The notes: generated from the sequence alone by a model not told the origin. Positions 51,580 through 64,000 are shown, counted from the first letter of the stretch. The stretch is 64,000 nucleotides of DNA from Morinoia aosen (GCA_030386875.1 CM059563.1:12976001-13040000), one strand, 5' to 3'. Program-made: numbers and translations.

Positions 51580-52140
51580 GTACCTATGCAACTGTGGCGT
51601 AATTCTCAGCTTCTTAACATGTAGCCTAGTACACTTAAAAGACTGAAAAGTCTGTTTATGTGTCGATATTTCTATCGTGATTTTGGCTCTGCAGTGTTCT
51701 AAGTGTATATTCTGAGTGTCTTCAAAAAATATATTCATTCTTTAACTGAGGATCACTCGTGTATTTTTGTTTTTTTCTTCAAGTGCAACCAAGTTTCTTT
51801 TGGGGATTTAGTATTCTTGAATTTAATGTGCTTTTGTTGTTTTTAACTCATTAATCTTTTATTCATATCAATAAACACCTACATTAAAACAAAACATCTA
51901 ACTAGTGAAAGTCAAGAGAGTCACTACAGTTTTATGAGAGACCCTGTATTTTTGGATCAGATCTTTAGATATTTATTCCAGACTCCATGACACTGATAAA
52001 GACTTCCCCTCAGGCTCAAGTTGGGAAGTTATAAAATTATAAAACTTTTGCCCAAAAGGAAGAAAGCGAAAGGTCTGAGCAGCATTTACTGTTGAGAGGT
52101 CAATAATTCCTTTATGTTAATGTTAAATTCACTGTGTGGT

Positions 52141-52690
52141 CCCCTCAGGGAGGCGCAATTATTGCATCTATAAGAATTAGCGCTTTTATGGGGGATGATG
52201 TGAGGTCCAGAGCTAAAGGATAGGTAGGCCTTCTTTTTGTTGAAATAGAATAGGTTTTTTTGTTTTATTACGGACTATCTTTTTTCAGTTCACTACTGTC
52301 TGGTTTTTCAGCACCTACTACTCTATTATTCCTCTTTTATCTTGTTTCATAAACTTCTTTCTCATCTTCCTGTTTGTGTACAACTTGTGCGTAGATTCTG
52401 CATGCCCTCAACCCTCGATCGACCAACGTCCTTTCTGAAGGACATTAGGAATTTCTTTCTCATATTCTATATTCTTTCTTATGTTCAAAGTGTTTCGATG
52501 AAAAGTTCACATTTACTGAGTTTCATGTATTATAATTCAAGGGAAACTTACTGCAATATTTCGTTCAAGAGTCGAAAAATTTTGTCGTTGGGTTAAATCC
52601 ATACTTAATGGTGCCTTCCTACTTCGTCTCTTTGGAACGCCTTTGTTCCGGTTTGGGTGGCTTAAATTAACTGATCTAATCTATTAACTA
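52141..52690 (+). repeat. ~380-bp interspersed repeat, copy 5, with a ~180-bp insertion
   Basis: Starts CCCCTCAGGGAGGCGCAATT and ends CTTAAATTAACTGATCTAATC. The middle is interrupted at about 52414-52592, between CCCTCAA and TTAAATCCATACTTAATGGTGCC, by unrelated A/T-rich sequence. Confidence 0.75.
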
Positions 52691-54496
52691 GTCTGATGGA
52701 GTGCCTTCTTCACCTCAGGGCCAGAAAAGAGCGTACTTGTTATTTACTTCAGTTTTTTTATCTGTTCAGACTGGCATTTATCTTGACTTATAGATCTATT
52801 TGTGTCCTCACTCACAACTAACGAACGGGACATAAAGTTATAAATGTACTTCAGATTGCTGATCGTGAGAGAACAATTTATGTATATTCCCACTCTGGTC
52901 CTCTTAAAGTATTGCTTTGGGGCCCTTAAACGGCTAAAAGTTCATTGTTGTATAACAATTATCTTCTTAAGAGTTATTCATTTCTGAATAGTTTCCTGGT
53001 ACTCGCTCCTGCGTACAATATAGGTGGAAAGCAAACTAATCTCTCTAGGCAATATACATCTTGTATATTTACCAATCCTAAATTTTATTCGAAGGTGTAA
53101 ATGTAGAAGAATAGATTGTATTTATGTAGCTTTAAAGTAACCATATAATTAATACTAAATTGTTTGTTAGGTAGGTAGTGGAATCGAATTGAGAAAGTTT
53201 TTGTGATTCATTTTTACATTAATTGAGATGCTTTTAAGGTAGTAGTCTCCATTGCGAGATGTCCACTGACACGGTTCCTATGTTCAGCTAAACATGGCTG
53301 CCTGTGCATGCCTAAACGGAACCATCCAGTGTGAGGCTGAGATTTAAAGCCTAGTTTTAACGCCCATGGGGGCTTGAGAAAATTCTGAAATGTGAAAGAG
53401 TTCATTTTTCCGTTGGATCGTTCTTCGTTTCATGCTGTGAGATTCCCATAATTTCTCTATTGTGAATACTTCAATCACGCTTCCGAGGTTGTTTTTGACG
53501 CGAATACATTGTTAATTAATGATATTAAGTTTAAGTCATCTGGTGTCACTGTGACGAGTTCACACTCAATGATGGGGGGAGGAATTTTTTCTGTTATTTA
53601 CTTCGCGATGAAGTTCAATTTATGGTCGTAAAACTTCGACTTCTTGCGTTCAGTTATTTTGAACTCTGTGTATGCGTCTCCGTGGAGACTAATATTCTGA
53701 GCTTTGTTGTGTATACTGCGTGCCATGTCCATGCTGCTGTGCCAAAGGTGTCGCGTGACTTCATGTGACCTGATGTTTCTCACGTGCGATTCTCAGGAGT
53801 GCGTGTGTAGATTGTGGCTATGTTCTGTGCCAGCGTGCTTGTGTTGTTATTCGCGTGGTGTAGCTTAGATTCCAAGCCGCCCTTCATGTTCTAGTCATTG
53901 TTGTTTCTTTAGTTAGGGCATTGCATTCTTTGTGTAATGTTAGACAGCGCTTGTGCCAGACGTGTGGTTGGTTCGTTGAGGGAGTCCAGGGCTCCTTTTA
54001 TTTTTCGCCGCGAAATTTAAATGATTATAGTGGCTCAAGTACAGCCTCTGCACTGAGCGGCTAAATTTATAGATGTGGCGTAAAAGGTCGACTGAGTTGA
54101 AGTATGCAGGAGGTGAGTATCGCATTTAGGAACTGCTCCTCGGAAGCATGCTTGCCACAGTAACGCAACTTTCACTGTACTACTAAAGTTTGTTGCTGTG
54201 GAAGTTTTGTAATCGCACGAGTCTTCCCTTTTTATGCGCTGCGAAAATCTCCCCCTCTTTTAATTGTTCTTTGTTATTCATACACTTCTACTGAAGTTTT
54301 CTGTGTGTTTTTCGCTGGGACGCATGAAATGAATTTAAAACTGCATTAAGGCGACATTTCGGGCTGTGGACTCCAGTTCTATTGTGTTGGTGCGTAGTGA
54401 GGCATGCGCTGAGAAGTATTTGATCTGGAGTGTGTACGATTATTCTTCTTAGTGAGCAATTGTCCTCTGATTTATTTTCCGCTAGCAAATTCATGG

Positions 54497-54528
<32 letters not shown>

Positions 54529-57030
54529 ATTTTCCGCGTTGTATTTCAGAATTTGTTCTCTCTTCATTGGTTGCCATAGAAATCTTGTAGCTCATTTAAC
54601 CCAAAACTGTTGACTATTAGACAAGTTCATTCCTTAGTCTCGTTTCGACCTGTGTGTATGTTTAGAGGCATCCCAGTTTCCGGTCAAAAGAAAATAAATC
54701 ACGCCAATTTGTATAAATAATTCATTTATCCCCTTGAGAGGAAATCTTTCTTATTACGTCCGTCGTAAATAGTTTCCCTTTGTCTAACTCGGCTTGACTA
54801 GAGAGCTCTCTGTTTCTTTTTCTACAGTCTGCTATGGATTTCATTTAGCGAATCTCAACGTTGAATAAGTTTGCTGTAGATTTCATTTGAACCCGTTTGC
54901 TGCACAGAGTTTTCTCGAAAAATGTTTCTACTAACAATGAATCAATGGCTTAATATTTAAAGGTGTAAGATACACTATCTTTCATGTAAGATACCCTTAG
55001 AAAGGATATAAATTGAATAAACATCTGAATTAAAGTATCCTACAGTATCATAGATACACATTAGCGTTCAAAATCAATGGATACATTTTTCGTGGACGCC
55101 CTGTATAGTGAGTGGTATTGCAATCAGTGTTACTTGAACAGTTGCTTTAAACTAACATCTAATCTAATCCGAACCATTACTTTTTACGTAATTCTCCTGA
55201 TTCATTTGCGGAGGTGGTCTGTATACCGTGTAACCTCTGATGTTAGTTCCATCAACTTCAGTCTAATTTTCTTGCTCCTTTTGGTGCTTACGCCATCACG
55301 GTGTGAACGCCTTGCTAGAGGTACGGCGATGTTACAGTTCTCGGATGAGGCGTAGGAAAGAATTAGAATATCTTGGAGTGTGTGTTTGTAGCGATCCTGA
55401 GTTAGTTACCGCCAGAAATTCTTTCATTGTGATCAATTTGAAAGGATTTTTGTTGGCCAATTTTTTTCACCGAAACTTGTAGAGAACTTTAGGAGAGTCG
55501 CGCGCCATAAATAACTAGAGCTGCTGCTGGTCATGGTTGATGGCAACATTGTATCGAGGTTGTTTGTGCTTGGAAAATACATTGCGTCATTGCGAAATGA
55601 CTTCATTACCCAAATTTACGGTTGTAGTATCAGGATCTTCGTTCGCATGTGCAAGTAGAAGTAAATCCAAGAAAAGTTACTAAAAATTTTGTCATCAAAA
55701 ATATGCCGAGAAAAAATATGGACGTTAAAAGGGTTGAGTAAATTTTCGCGTGCCAACGACTGATGCAGAATATTATTTTTTTGTAATAAAAATAACGTTA
55801 AATTGCGAATCACATGTAGTAGATAGCTTCTAATGCGAGAAGGGAAGAGGGCGTTGCACAGTTTATGATAGTTACTCGTAACCGTGAGAGCAGTGGTTGA
55901 TAGTGAGCTTCCAAATCCTGACATCTGAGCTACAACTGCTGCTCAAGAGTGCAGTGGTGCGCTCTGAGTGTGGAGTTGAGCGAGTCCTACCTAACGCCTC
56001 GGAAGATATTTTAAGTAAAGGGAAAAATAACCAATGTCCCCGCGGTGTTTTTACCGGAGTTTGAGGAGGTTCTCTGGCGATTGTAGAAAACGGGAAAGAA
56101 GAGTCGTAGAGTTTGCAGGGAAAGCCCTTTTATTCATTGAGCTTGTATACTTCTATTATTTTACCTCATAGACCAGGCAGTTGAATAAACGTTGTGTTAA
56201 CCATTTTATTGACGGAGCGATGAATAAACATTACGAAAATATGTTTTCTATTCCTTAATCACAATGCACTGCGAATAACATCGTGTGCTACAATCGGCGG
56301 CGATTTTGACTTCCGCTTCAAAAGTAAAATCGTGAATATCCGCTGACTGTTCATTTTCAAGCCTTTTGATTTTTAGGGTTACTTCCGTACCGGAAAAAAC
56401 TTAAATGATTATCGAGCTATGATTTTCACGTTACATGATTCAATCGCTTTTATTGGGTTGAAAGGTGTCACCGTCGGCCCTCGAATTAATACGATACCCT
56501 TAATTTATGTGACAAAAATTAGTCCCAAATCTTTAGCGAGCTAGACGCATAACCCAAGATGAATAGCTGGTTAATTTTTATCCGTACACGTTGAGGTTTT
56601 CATGACGTATAACACGAGGATCGACTGTAATTTCACACTTATAAAAATGCAGTGTTACGGTACATACTCAACTTTATATAATAAAACTAGCTACCGTATC
56701 TGGAATGGAGTGCTTTCTTATTTGCTTCCAGCTCTGCTAATTTTGGTTGGAACACAAAAAGGTGATTATTCATCGTACAGTCGTACCTACTGAAATATAG
56801 TTTTTTGATGCGTGACACTAAAGCTGATTTTCATTCACAGCAAAATTTCCAGTTCACTTATATTTACGAAGGAATCAGTTTCATAGGAGTAATATTGTAC
56901 CCCTATTCTATTCTATTATATTCATCAAAATTTCGCATAATTTTTTAATGACATTCATAACATGCGCAAATGAACACTTGATACTTGAAATACCAGCTAT
57001 AAACATCCAACTGTTGGGTGAAATCACTTT
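52691..57030. other. Intergenic AT-rich stretch, no gene supported
   Basis: Only short open frames without family features. A (TAC)n microsatellite lies at 54494-54527. A short TAACATCTAATCTAATCC at about 55157 resembles the tail of the ~380-bp repeat. Nothing else is recognised. Confidence 0.5.
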
Positions 57031-57035
57031 CCCAT

Positions 57036-57802
57036 TCAGTAGTCGGGTTCCGGCACGTACTTGACACCAACATCCGCACCGTCGTAGTCCGGCGGCGGTA
57101 TGGCGGGAAGTTTCGAGTCAGGAGGAGGAAACTTCCGAACTTTCTCTTTTTTGTTGGAGCTTCGACTGCGTCGCGTACTTCCTGAGGGTTTGGTGGGAGA
57201 CGCATCTCTGGGGCGCGACCTGTGGCTCACGCTTGAGTGGTGGTCGTCTTCCTCGAAGGTGGAACTTGGCTTCCGATACTGAGCGGTGCTGTAGAAGTCA
57301 CGTTGTGTTCTTCTGTGGGGGTCATGGCGGTCTCTGGAGCTGTAGGTGTCATGACGGTCTCTGGAGCTGTAGGTGTCATGTTCTCTGCTGCTGTAGTAAG
57401 GATCTTCTTGCATTCTCGGCTCATGGTAGTACCGAGGTTGGGAATGTCCAATGGGGCGCCGGTCGATGTCGTCGTATTTATCCTCTCCATAATATTCTCT
57501 CGGCTCGAACGGCCTGCCCGGAATCTCTTCAAATTCAGGGCGAGCTTTCATGACGATGTTGTCACCGTACTCCATAATGTACGGAGGCTCGTGGTCATAA
57601 TAGCCTTCACCGTAATATTCACCACGGCTACCGTAAGCGTCGTATGGCTCATGCTCAAAACGATGATGTGGTTCTTGATTTCGAGGCAGTTGAGAACGAT
57701 TGTACTCAAATTGATCGAGATCCAGACCGTAATCCACGTCGAAGTCATCTTCCGGGTAGTAGGGGTCGGGGCTTAACATCTTGGAATGTTCGCTTTGAAG
57801 TT
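57036..57802 (-). CDS. Tyr/Arg/Asp-rich low-complexity protein, last exon
   Basis: Acceptor CTTATCAG on the minus strand, then two bases completing a split codon and LQSEHSKMLSPDPYYPEDDF. The acidic/Tyr-rich N-part (DYGLDLDQFEYNR) is followed by many Tyr-Glu-His motifs, a tandem YSSRDRHDT repeat, then SRSRPRD and TRRSRSSNKKEKVRK, and a Pro-rich end (KLPAIPPPDYDGAD) closing in PEPDY and TGA (57036-57038). No enzymatic motif is visible. It is intrinsically disordered in appearance, possibly a scaffold or cytoplasmic tail. Together with the exon at 58772-58865 it gives about 286 residues. Confidence 0.8.
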
Positions 57803-58771
57803 CTGATAAGAGTGAAATAATGAAAAAATCAGTTGGACTTAAGCGAAGGAGTGACGAATGATCTAGTTGATAAATTAAGGATGAAAATTGAATAATTTCG
57901 GATACACATTGCGTTTATATTAAAAATTTGATATTTTCGATTTTCTAGACGTGAAAACTAGATCAAATGATTCCCATTTATTTTAATAATTTTTCAAACG
58001 AGCTCCAATGCACAAGCCATCATTTTATTACGAAGATGTACTAGGAGAGCATATTGAAATCAAAACTTAAACAGGGCTGGAGCTCAACCAATTAGTACTG
58101 AATTCATTCTTGACAATCATTTCATTATTTCGAACAAGAGTATTGAGGTCAAAATTAGAATACGTCTTCTACACAAAAAATAATATAAATTAAAAGTTCA
58201 TTGCAACCCTAATTAAGATTCAATAGTTAATCGCTAAATAGTACATTGAAAGAACAAGGTAAACTTTTCGACGTATGCCTAGTCTAAGTCGATAACTTTG
58301 TGCAGATTCTCGTAATAGTAAAGTCAATCAAGTCCTAGAGGTGACCGAGTATTAAAACACAAACTGAAGTTGGTTTGAACCTTCAGCTGGAACGTCGAAC
58401 GCTTTTACTCCGAACTCCATTTCTGAACTGAGTTTTATGAGTCATGCATCACACATCTACACTTAGGGCCCAGTGTAGTGAAGTCTGTGTATACCTTAGC
58501 AAAGAATTTGTGTGTCTTGTAAATAGGTTTGAACTTTTAGCGTATTATTTGGGGACACAGCGTAAAAATGAGCACTATTTTCTTTTCGGTTGTTCTCAAT
58601 CAAGCAACCGAGCGCGGGTGCCCCTTGTAAGTAAACTTGCCTGAGTATACAACAGAGAAAACGTACCTAAAAAACGCTTAACGCTGATCAAATTTACGAA
58701 CAAATTATACGAGTTTAGAATCACAACACTACTTTTGAACACCTGATAAATGATGAGGAAACATGACTTAC
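57803..58771 (-). other. Intron of the minus-strand low-complexity gene
   Basis: GTAAGT at the 5' end (58771-58766) and TATCAG at the 3' end (57803). AT-rich and without further coding signals on either strand. Confidence 0.55.
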
Positions 58772-58865
58772 TTCCAATCACAACCACGTCGACACACTTT
58801 CCGAATACCGAGAAGAAACTGGAGGGCCACTTCTCGCCGGACTCAGGCCGGAGCTCAAAGAACAT
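58772..58865 (-). CDS. Tyr/Arg/Asp-rich protein, first coding exon
   Basis: A GC-rich block on the minus strand with donor GGAA|GTAAGT. From ATG 58865 it reads MFFELRPESGEKWPSSFFSV and then FGKCVDVVVIG, ending in phase 1, which fits the two leading bases of the exon at 57802 (split Lys codon). An in-frame ATG also exists at 58904 and would add 13 residues. Upstream exons are possible. The hydrophobic FSVFGKCVDVVVIG is too short to call a membrane helix with confidence. Confidence 0.6.
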
Positions 58866-59189
58866 TGAGTGTCCGCGATAGCGATAAAATGATAAGAGAG
58901 TCATTTGATTGATAACCTATCATAATAAAAACAGCTCTAGGGCGCGTAAAAGTCTTATGAAAAACAGTTCGATGTATGTTATCGAGCACGAATGACGTAA
59001 GGTCATGAATACTAATTAAAGCTTGAAACTGGACGCCCGTTTGATAGAAAAAGAGGATGGAAGCGCAACATGGTTCGAGAACACGCATTGCTTTTTTTAA
59101 GCTTAGGTTGTAGTAACGTATTCTAGCTTGTGTTTTTTTAATGTTTTTTTACTTAAAAATCAGAGAAAATGATGACGTTAGTAGATAAA

Positions 59190-60525
59190 ACTGTTGATAT
59201 TAACACGTCAAACTGCAGGCCCATAAGTCTTTTACCAATCCTGATAAAAATATTTGAGAAAGTGATAACAAATCAACTGCCATCTCACTTGGAGGAATCA
59301 AATTTACTTCAATGAAAATCTATATACCTACCTATATGAAGAACAATAGTACTCTAGATGCTTTGCTTAACATTCAGAAAAAATGTACAGTGATATCGCT
59401 GCTGCTTGATCTCTCCAAAGCGTTCGATGGCGTCAAACATGAGCGACTTTTAAAATATTGAATAATAATAAATAATAATAAATAATAATAAATAATAAAT
59501 AAATAAATAATTGAATAATAAAATATCGAACTTAGGAGTAGACTCGCAATGGTTTGAAAGCTACTTATCAAATCGACTTCATGCATTCCACTTAAATAAC
59601 AAATTGTCCCCATTCATTAAGAACAATTTTGGTGTTCCTCGTGGATCTATCCTTGGTCCACTATTGTTTTCTATTTTCATTGACTATTTCTCTCGAATCC
59701 TTTCTTACGCATTAATCTCTACGTTCAAATTGCAATGGTAATTTTTGTGGCAAAATTACCGTGGGCGCAAACAAAGGGTGGCAGCCCATTGACTAACCTG
59801 AAATCACGGTTTAGCCAAAATGGTCTCAAACTAAACGCAAACAAAACAATGCCTTAATGCCAAAAATGCAACTAAAAAATTTCGAATCTGACTCTGACGG
59901 TGGAGAATGATAAAATGAAGCCATTAGAACTAGTAAAAATTTGAGGCATTTGGTTCGAACTTCAGAAAACTTGTAACGGAATTTACGGAACTTTAATATT
60001 TTTTCATCGTAGAAAAAGTATGCTCGACGAAAAATTTAGATTATTTGCCATTCAATCTTTGCGGTTATCGCGTTTTAAATATTAATGGATGCCTGATATG
60101 GGGAGACATACCTCAATATCTTCAAGGAGAGTGGCAAAAATGTGTGAATTTTTCTGCCAAGGAGGTATGCAGAGGTAAATCCAAGAAGAGTGATCACGCG
60201 ACCCCTCTCCTAAATAAACTCAGCTGGACTCCTATTCAAGAAAGATTCAATACATATAAAGCCCAATTCGAATTATCCTACTTATTTCTCCCTGAAAGCT
60301 ATGCATATATAGTACAATTTCATCCCTCCATTGTAATTAACATATAGCAGAAGTGGAGAAATAACGTCTTTTTCAACTACCGTTTATCTGACATTGGGCA
60401 TAAAGCTCTAAATATCATACGCCTTACTGTGGAACAAACTTCCACTGAGTATCAAAACCCCTCAAACACTGAGGGAATTCAAGGCTAAAATAGCACGTCA
60501 TTTTGCGTTTCAATAACAAGTGTTT
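59190..60525 (+). pseudogene. Decayed L2/CR1-like LINE ORF2 fragment
   Basis: Broken frames still show RT motifs: CRPISLLPILIKIFEKVI, then LLLDLSKAFDGVKHERLL, then FGVPRGSILGPLLFSIF. The catalytic-domain continuation is degraded. Further right are HATPLLNKLSWTPI and ALLWNKLPLSIKTPQTLREF, typical of the C-terminal part of L2/CR1-type LINEs. Several stops, frameshifts and an AATAATAA-rich microsatellite (about 59461-59510) interrupt it. Confidence 0.8.
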
Positions 60526-62973
60526 GTAGCAGTACATACTGAAGAAGTAGTAACAAATTTCTTTTGCTCATTGCGCTATGTTACAAAGTTTTCGGCCAAA
60601 AGATTTTGTAGCGTGTGCTATATGATTTATTATGCACACATGCACAACAGTTCTAGCTAAATTTATAAACCATCGACTTGCATTTTTGCTATAAATACCG
60701 TATTTTTTATTTACTTTCAACATGTGACGTTACCCAACACATCTCTTCTTTAAATTCTTATCAAGCATTTATGTAGGAAATATCATGAAATTTTTTTTAG
60801 TTTAAAGTCTATTCTTTGAGGCAGTTCACTTAGTTCCATTTTCTTATATGGATTCGTGCCAAAATATGGTATTGAATTTATGCCATTTCAATATTTTAGT
60901 TTTAAACACAAATTTACTTACTTCCAACTATTACATACACTTGCAACAATATTCCCTGATGTCGCAAAAGCCAAAGCTTATAAATGTACGTGGAGACTCC
61001 AAGGCGTTTCTCTTCATTGTGTCCATCTCTATCTTTCTTTTATTACGAGACATTCATTTACAAGCATAATTAAGCTTAAAATAATTTGCCTTAGGAATAT
61101 ATTCTTATGCTTTTCTCTCCATCTCTTGTCCAACCATTGACATGGGCTGTTCTGACACCCAAATATGCTCATCAACTGAGGACCTTTGTGTTGACATTTT
61201 ATAAAGCAATGTAATTCATCTTATGCATTAACTTCTCTGGACATTAACTATTTTCTTCTTATTCATGTCGTATCAAGTTATTTTTAGCCTCGCGTGATAA
61301 TTTCTCGTTTCTGACGCTCTTGAGTATATTATGAGAGTATTATTTAGATGGTATTTTTCACGAATTGCCCCAACCTTGTTTTAAAATGCTTCGGTTAGCA
61401 ACAATCCGTTTCATGTTTATGACTTCGATGAACTCTTTTGTGCTAGAACTATTTGTGTAGGAAGTATAATTTTATCGTGGGATAAAATATTTTCCCAAGG
61501 TAGTTATTTGGCATGCAAGTTGATACGTAAGAGCGAAAAAATAGTTTCGAATGTCGATCTTTTACGAGTAGACGCTCAGTTATTTATTTACTTTCAACAT
61601 TAATCCCTGATATCGTAAATTCCTGAGCTTATATTTCAATGTAAGGACGCACTAACAGTTTTCAACAACCTGTATTTACATGCATTATCAAACTTAGATT
61701 ACCTCAACAAAGGGAATGCATTTTTCATGTTTTTCTTCCAGTCATTTCTTTCGTCAATTGACATGGGTATTACGATGTGTTAATCAACTAAGGATCTTTA
61801 CTTTGAAAAATTTTGAAAACCATTGATGGTGTTTGCATCATTTTAATTAGAAATAAAATGTTTTTCTTTTTTCTAACATTTACATTTTAGCATTTGCGCT
61901 TCGCATTTTTTCAAAGTCATAAGATCTTGGTGACGTTCCCTTGATTCAGAGAGACGTTTCGCGCTGCATTTCAAACGCGATAAGACGTTAACATTTTCTG
62001 CAGGGATAAGCATTAATTTTCATGTTTTTTTAACGCTAGAGAACATTGAAGCATCTTTGTCGGTTACAAATAAGCTTTGTATTGTTTTTAGAAGCTTCCA
62101 TTAACACGCAACGAATCTTAAACTTTTATCAACACACTCATTTATTTTACAAAGACAAGCCAACTGTTAAACATTTTTTTTTTAATTTCTCATGCAAGCT
62201 AAAATGTTGTTGTCCATTACAGGAAATCAGGCTGGAGAGTAATGAAACAATTTAAAACAATACCGAGAAAAAATTCGAATTATCGTAACGAGACAGATCT
62301 TTGTGTTTACCAGCTACAGTTTTTCAAGTTACAATCCAAATTCAACGAGCTTCGTCAACTCACAAAATTAATTACTTATAACTGACAAACAAACAAACAA
62401 AGCAAACATTTACGCAAATTTTTGAGTGTAAAGGAATTTTGAATAAGTTTTGAGAAATAATTTGTTTCCTATTGATTGATCGTATTGCATTATATCATGA
62501 AATTGAAATGGATCATAGTTGACTGGAAACTTGTTTTTAATTTTTATATTTTTTGTGTTACCTGCTGCCAGAATTATTTAACATCGCTTTCATAATAAAA
62601 CCTTTCACTCAAAGATAACCTGCATCAAATATTACCACTGTTCTCCAAATCCTGCTTTTCTTGAAATGCTTTGAATTCTTTCATCGATCTTAATTTCGCA
62701 GTTTGGAAAGCAGGAAAAATGCATAAATGAGAGCTCCACATCAGGGGAATGTACTCAATATTTTGCCCACCCCTTTTCAGTGGACTTTTGGTGAAGTTTT
62801 CTTCATTGAATTTTTTTTCAAAATGGCCGAGTTTACTTATTTAATCGCAACATCCACATACGACCACATGAAAAAGTTTTAATATATTGCATCAATAAAA
62901 AATGCGATCGCAGGAATTTCACTATTACTCACAGGTACAAGCGGGTAAATCAAAGTCAGAAATCAGAAGTGAG
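60526..62973. other. AT-rich sequence with two diverged copies of one segment
   Basis: 60895-61200 and 61590-61830 share the same order of motifs: TTTACTTWCAAC.., CCCTGATRTCG, AGCTTAT, TTGACATGGG, and TCAACTRAGGAYCTTT. This indicates an old duplication or two members of a repeat family. No coding frame is supported. Confidence 0.45.
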
Positions 62974-63024
62974 TCATTTACTGGAGGCTTGAGTTGAAAG
63001 AACAGTGTTGTACTCTTCGTAGGA
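62974..63024 (-). CDS. Candidate last exon of a right-edge minus-strand gene
   Basis: After GGCAGCAG on the minus strand the frame reads SYEEYNTVLSTQASSK and TGA (62974-62976). Its phase 0 start fits the phase 0 donor at 63778. The polypyrimidine tract is weak and an alternative acceptor three bases upstream would add Gln. Tentative. Confidence 0.4.
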   Translation of the reverse strand, partial: SYEEYNTVLSTQASSK

Positions 63025-63567
63025 CTGCTGCCTCAAAAACTTCTCGTGAACACTCGCCTCTGTCTTTTATACTTTTTCTACGTTCTTCTTTCCCCTTTTT
63101 CTTCAGGTCTCCTGGAACACAAAAAAATTTACTCGTAGCTAACATGCAGAGACAAAATACTTGACTTGAAAACTCAACAAAATGAGGTACCATAGCTCAG
63201 GACAAGGTGTGATGCCTAGAACAGCTTGAACTTGAAACGGACCGAGCCTATCTAACATCAAATTACAAAGATACGGAGTGAATATCATTTCAGTGTAAAG
63301 CTGATGTGTTCACCAAATGTAACATAAAAACACGGTGCTCAGGATATACTAGACCGTATAAGTTTTCTGCCCCAAGAGTTACAAACTTTGAAGACGCCTA
63401 TAATGTGAATGACAATCCAGTAGCCTCTGATCTTACAGAAACTCTTGTCTTATCCACGCATTTATTTATCTAAAATCGGAAAAAACGCTCCCAAAAGTTT
63501 AATTCGATAATTTGGAATGTAATTTATGGGTTGAGCAGCCTCTAGTTCTTTTTCTCTTTGGCCTGGG

Positions 63568-63755
63568 GAGTCTTGAGACATGAAGCCAACACAAAAGGAT
63601 CTAAAACAATACTTGTATTCAAAGAGTAAAGCATCATTGTTTGCATTGTTCTATCTTGAACTCATCCTATGGACTGTTGGGACATGAACCTAATACAAAA
63701 GGATCTAAAACCAATAAATTCAAAGGATAAAGCATTATTGTTAGCGCAATTATCT
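63568..63755. repeat. Imperfect ~102-bp tandem duplication
   Basis: GAGACATGAAGCCAACACAAAAGGATCTAAAAC... at about 63575 recurs as GGGACATGAACCTAATACAAAAGGATCTAAAAC... at about 63677, each followed by TTCAAAG(A/G)RTAAAGCAT. It lies in the intron just downstream of the exon at 63778. Confidence 0.7.
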
Positions 63756-63777
63756 TTTAAATTCCTCGTAAACCCAC

Positions 63778-64000
63778 CTTGTGATCCGGCTGCGCGAGAG
63801 ATTTCACCATCTCAACTGCAGGCGAGACCGCATGCAGAGTTCGGTCCACAGACTTGATCATCAGACTTTTGGTGGCTGTGGCCACTGAGGTTAGAGCGTT
63901 CTTATGCGGTGCTGTGATGGATAAATTGTGGACCGATGCGTATTCCTCACGAGATACATAACGCCTCATCATAGGCTTGGTACTGTCTGGGAATCTGATA
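63778..64000 (-). CDS. Internal exon of an unidentified minus-strand gene, running off the right edge
   Basis: Open from the edge to donor AAG|GTGGGT at 63778. It reads IRFPDSTKPMMRRYVSREEY, then helical-looking sequence with NALTSVATATKSLMIKSVDR and VSPAVEMVKSLAQPDHK. GC content and codon pattern are higher than in the flanks. I do not recognise a family. A lipid-droplet-type amphipathic helical protein is only a loose thought. Confidence 0.6.

Noticed and set aside
62978..63193. 71-codon minus frame with a Lys/Arg-rich middle
   Set aside because: It does not fit the phase of the upstream donor at 63778 and reads through intron-like sequence; a shorter exon in another frame (62974-63024) fits better.

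Overview
The window is nuclear DNA from an animal, most likely an arthropod and probably an insect. It has spliced genes with GT-AG introns and GC-rich exons in an AT-rich background. It also carries Gypsy/CsRn1-type LTR elements, LINEs with SGNH-esterase or zinc-knuckle ORF1s, and hAT-like and foldback MITEs. The order and species cannot be told from the sequence alone. No prokaryotic features, tRNA genes or CRISPR arrays were seen.

The left 30 kb is a nest of retrotransposons. A complete, very young Gypsy element (1170-10669, minus strand, 2.27-kb LTRs, GATT target duplication) sits inside the LTR of an older related plus-strand element, whose pol end is at 1-326. Next come an inverted scrap of a CR1-like LINE (13366-13743), a 5'-truncated CR1-like copy A (14203-18442), an I-type LINE with two fully open ORFs (18763-24326), and a nearly full-length CR1-like copy B (24604-29812). 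Copies A and B are almost identical, but each has one different ORF2-breaking lesion. Two foldback elements with 8-bp target duplications (30209-30890 and 30940-31604) follow.

From 33956 to 50026 a plus-strand host gene can be assembled from eleven exons whose splice phases all close. It predicts a protein of about 755 residues: signal peptide, one Ig domain, a canonical LDLa domain, a second unusual Cys-rich LDLa-like module, one transmembrane helix, and a long Ser-rich tail with two PPxY motifs. Its introns carry a 63-copy 23-bp minisatellite, a 16-bp minisatellite that runs up to a splice acceptor, a T-rich tandem array, a truncated LINE with a 12-bp target duplication, a decayed LTR/PBS remnant, and copies of a ~380-bp interspersed repeat. 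One of those copies ends at a splice acceptor.

The right end (51-64 kb) is mostly AT-rich intergenic DNA. It holds a hAT-like MITE, more copies of the ~380-bp repeat, a dead LINE RT fragment, a two-exon minus-strand gene for a Tyr/Arg/Asp-rich low-complexity protein (57036-58865), and the last two exons of another minus-strand gene that runs off the right edge.

The clearest mechanistic signal is a canonical -1 ribosomal frameshift site in the intact Gypsy element: GGGAAAC in the gag frame, a 7-nt spacer, then an 11-bp stem-loop. Pol is open exactly in the slipped frame.
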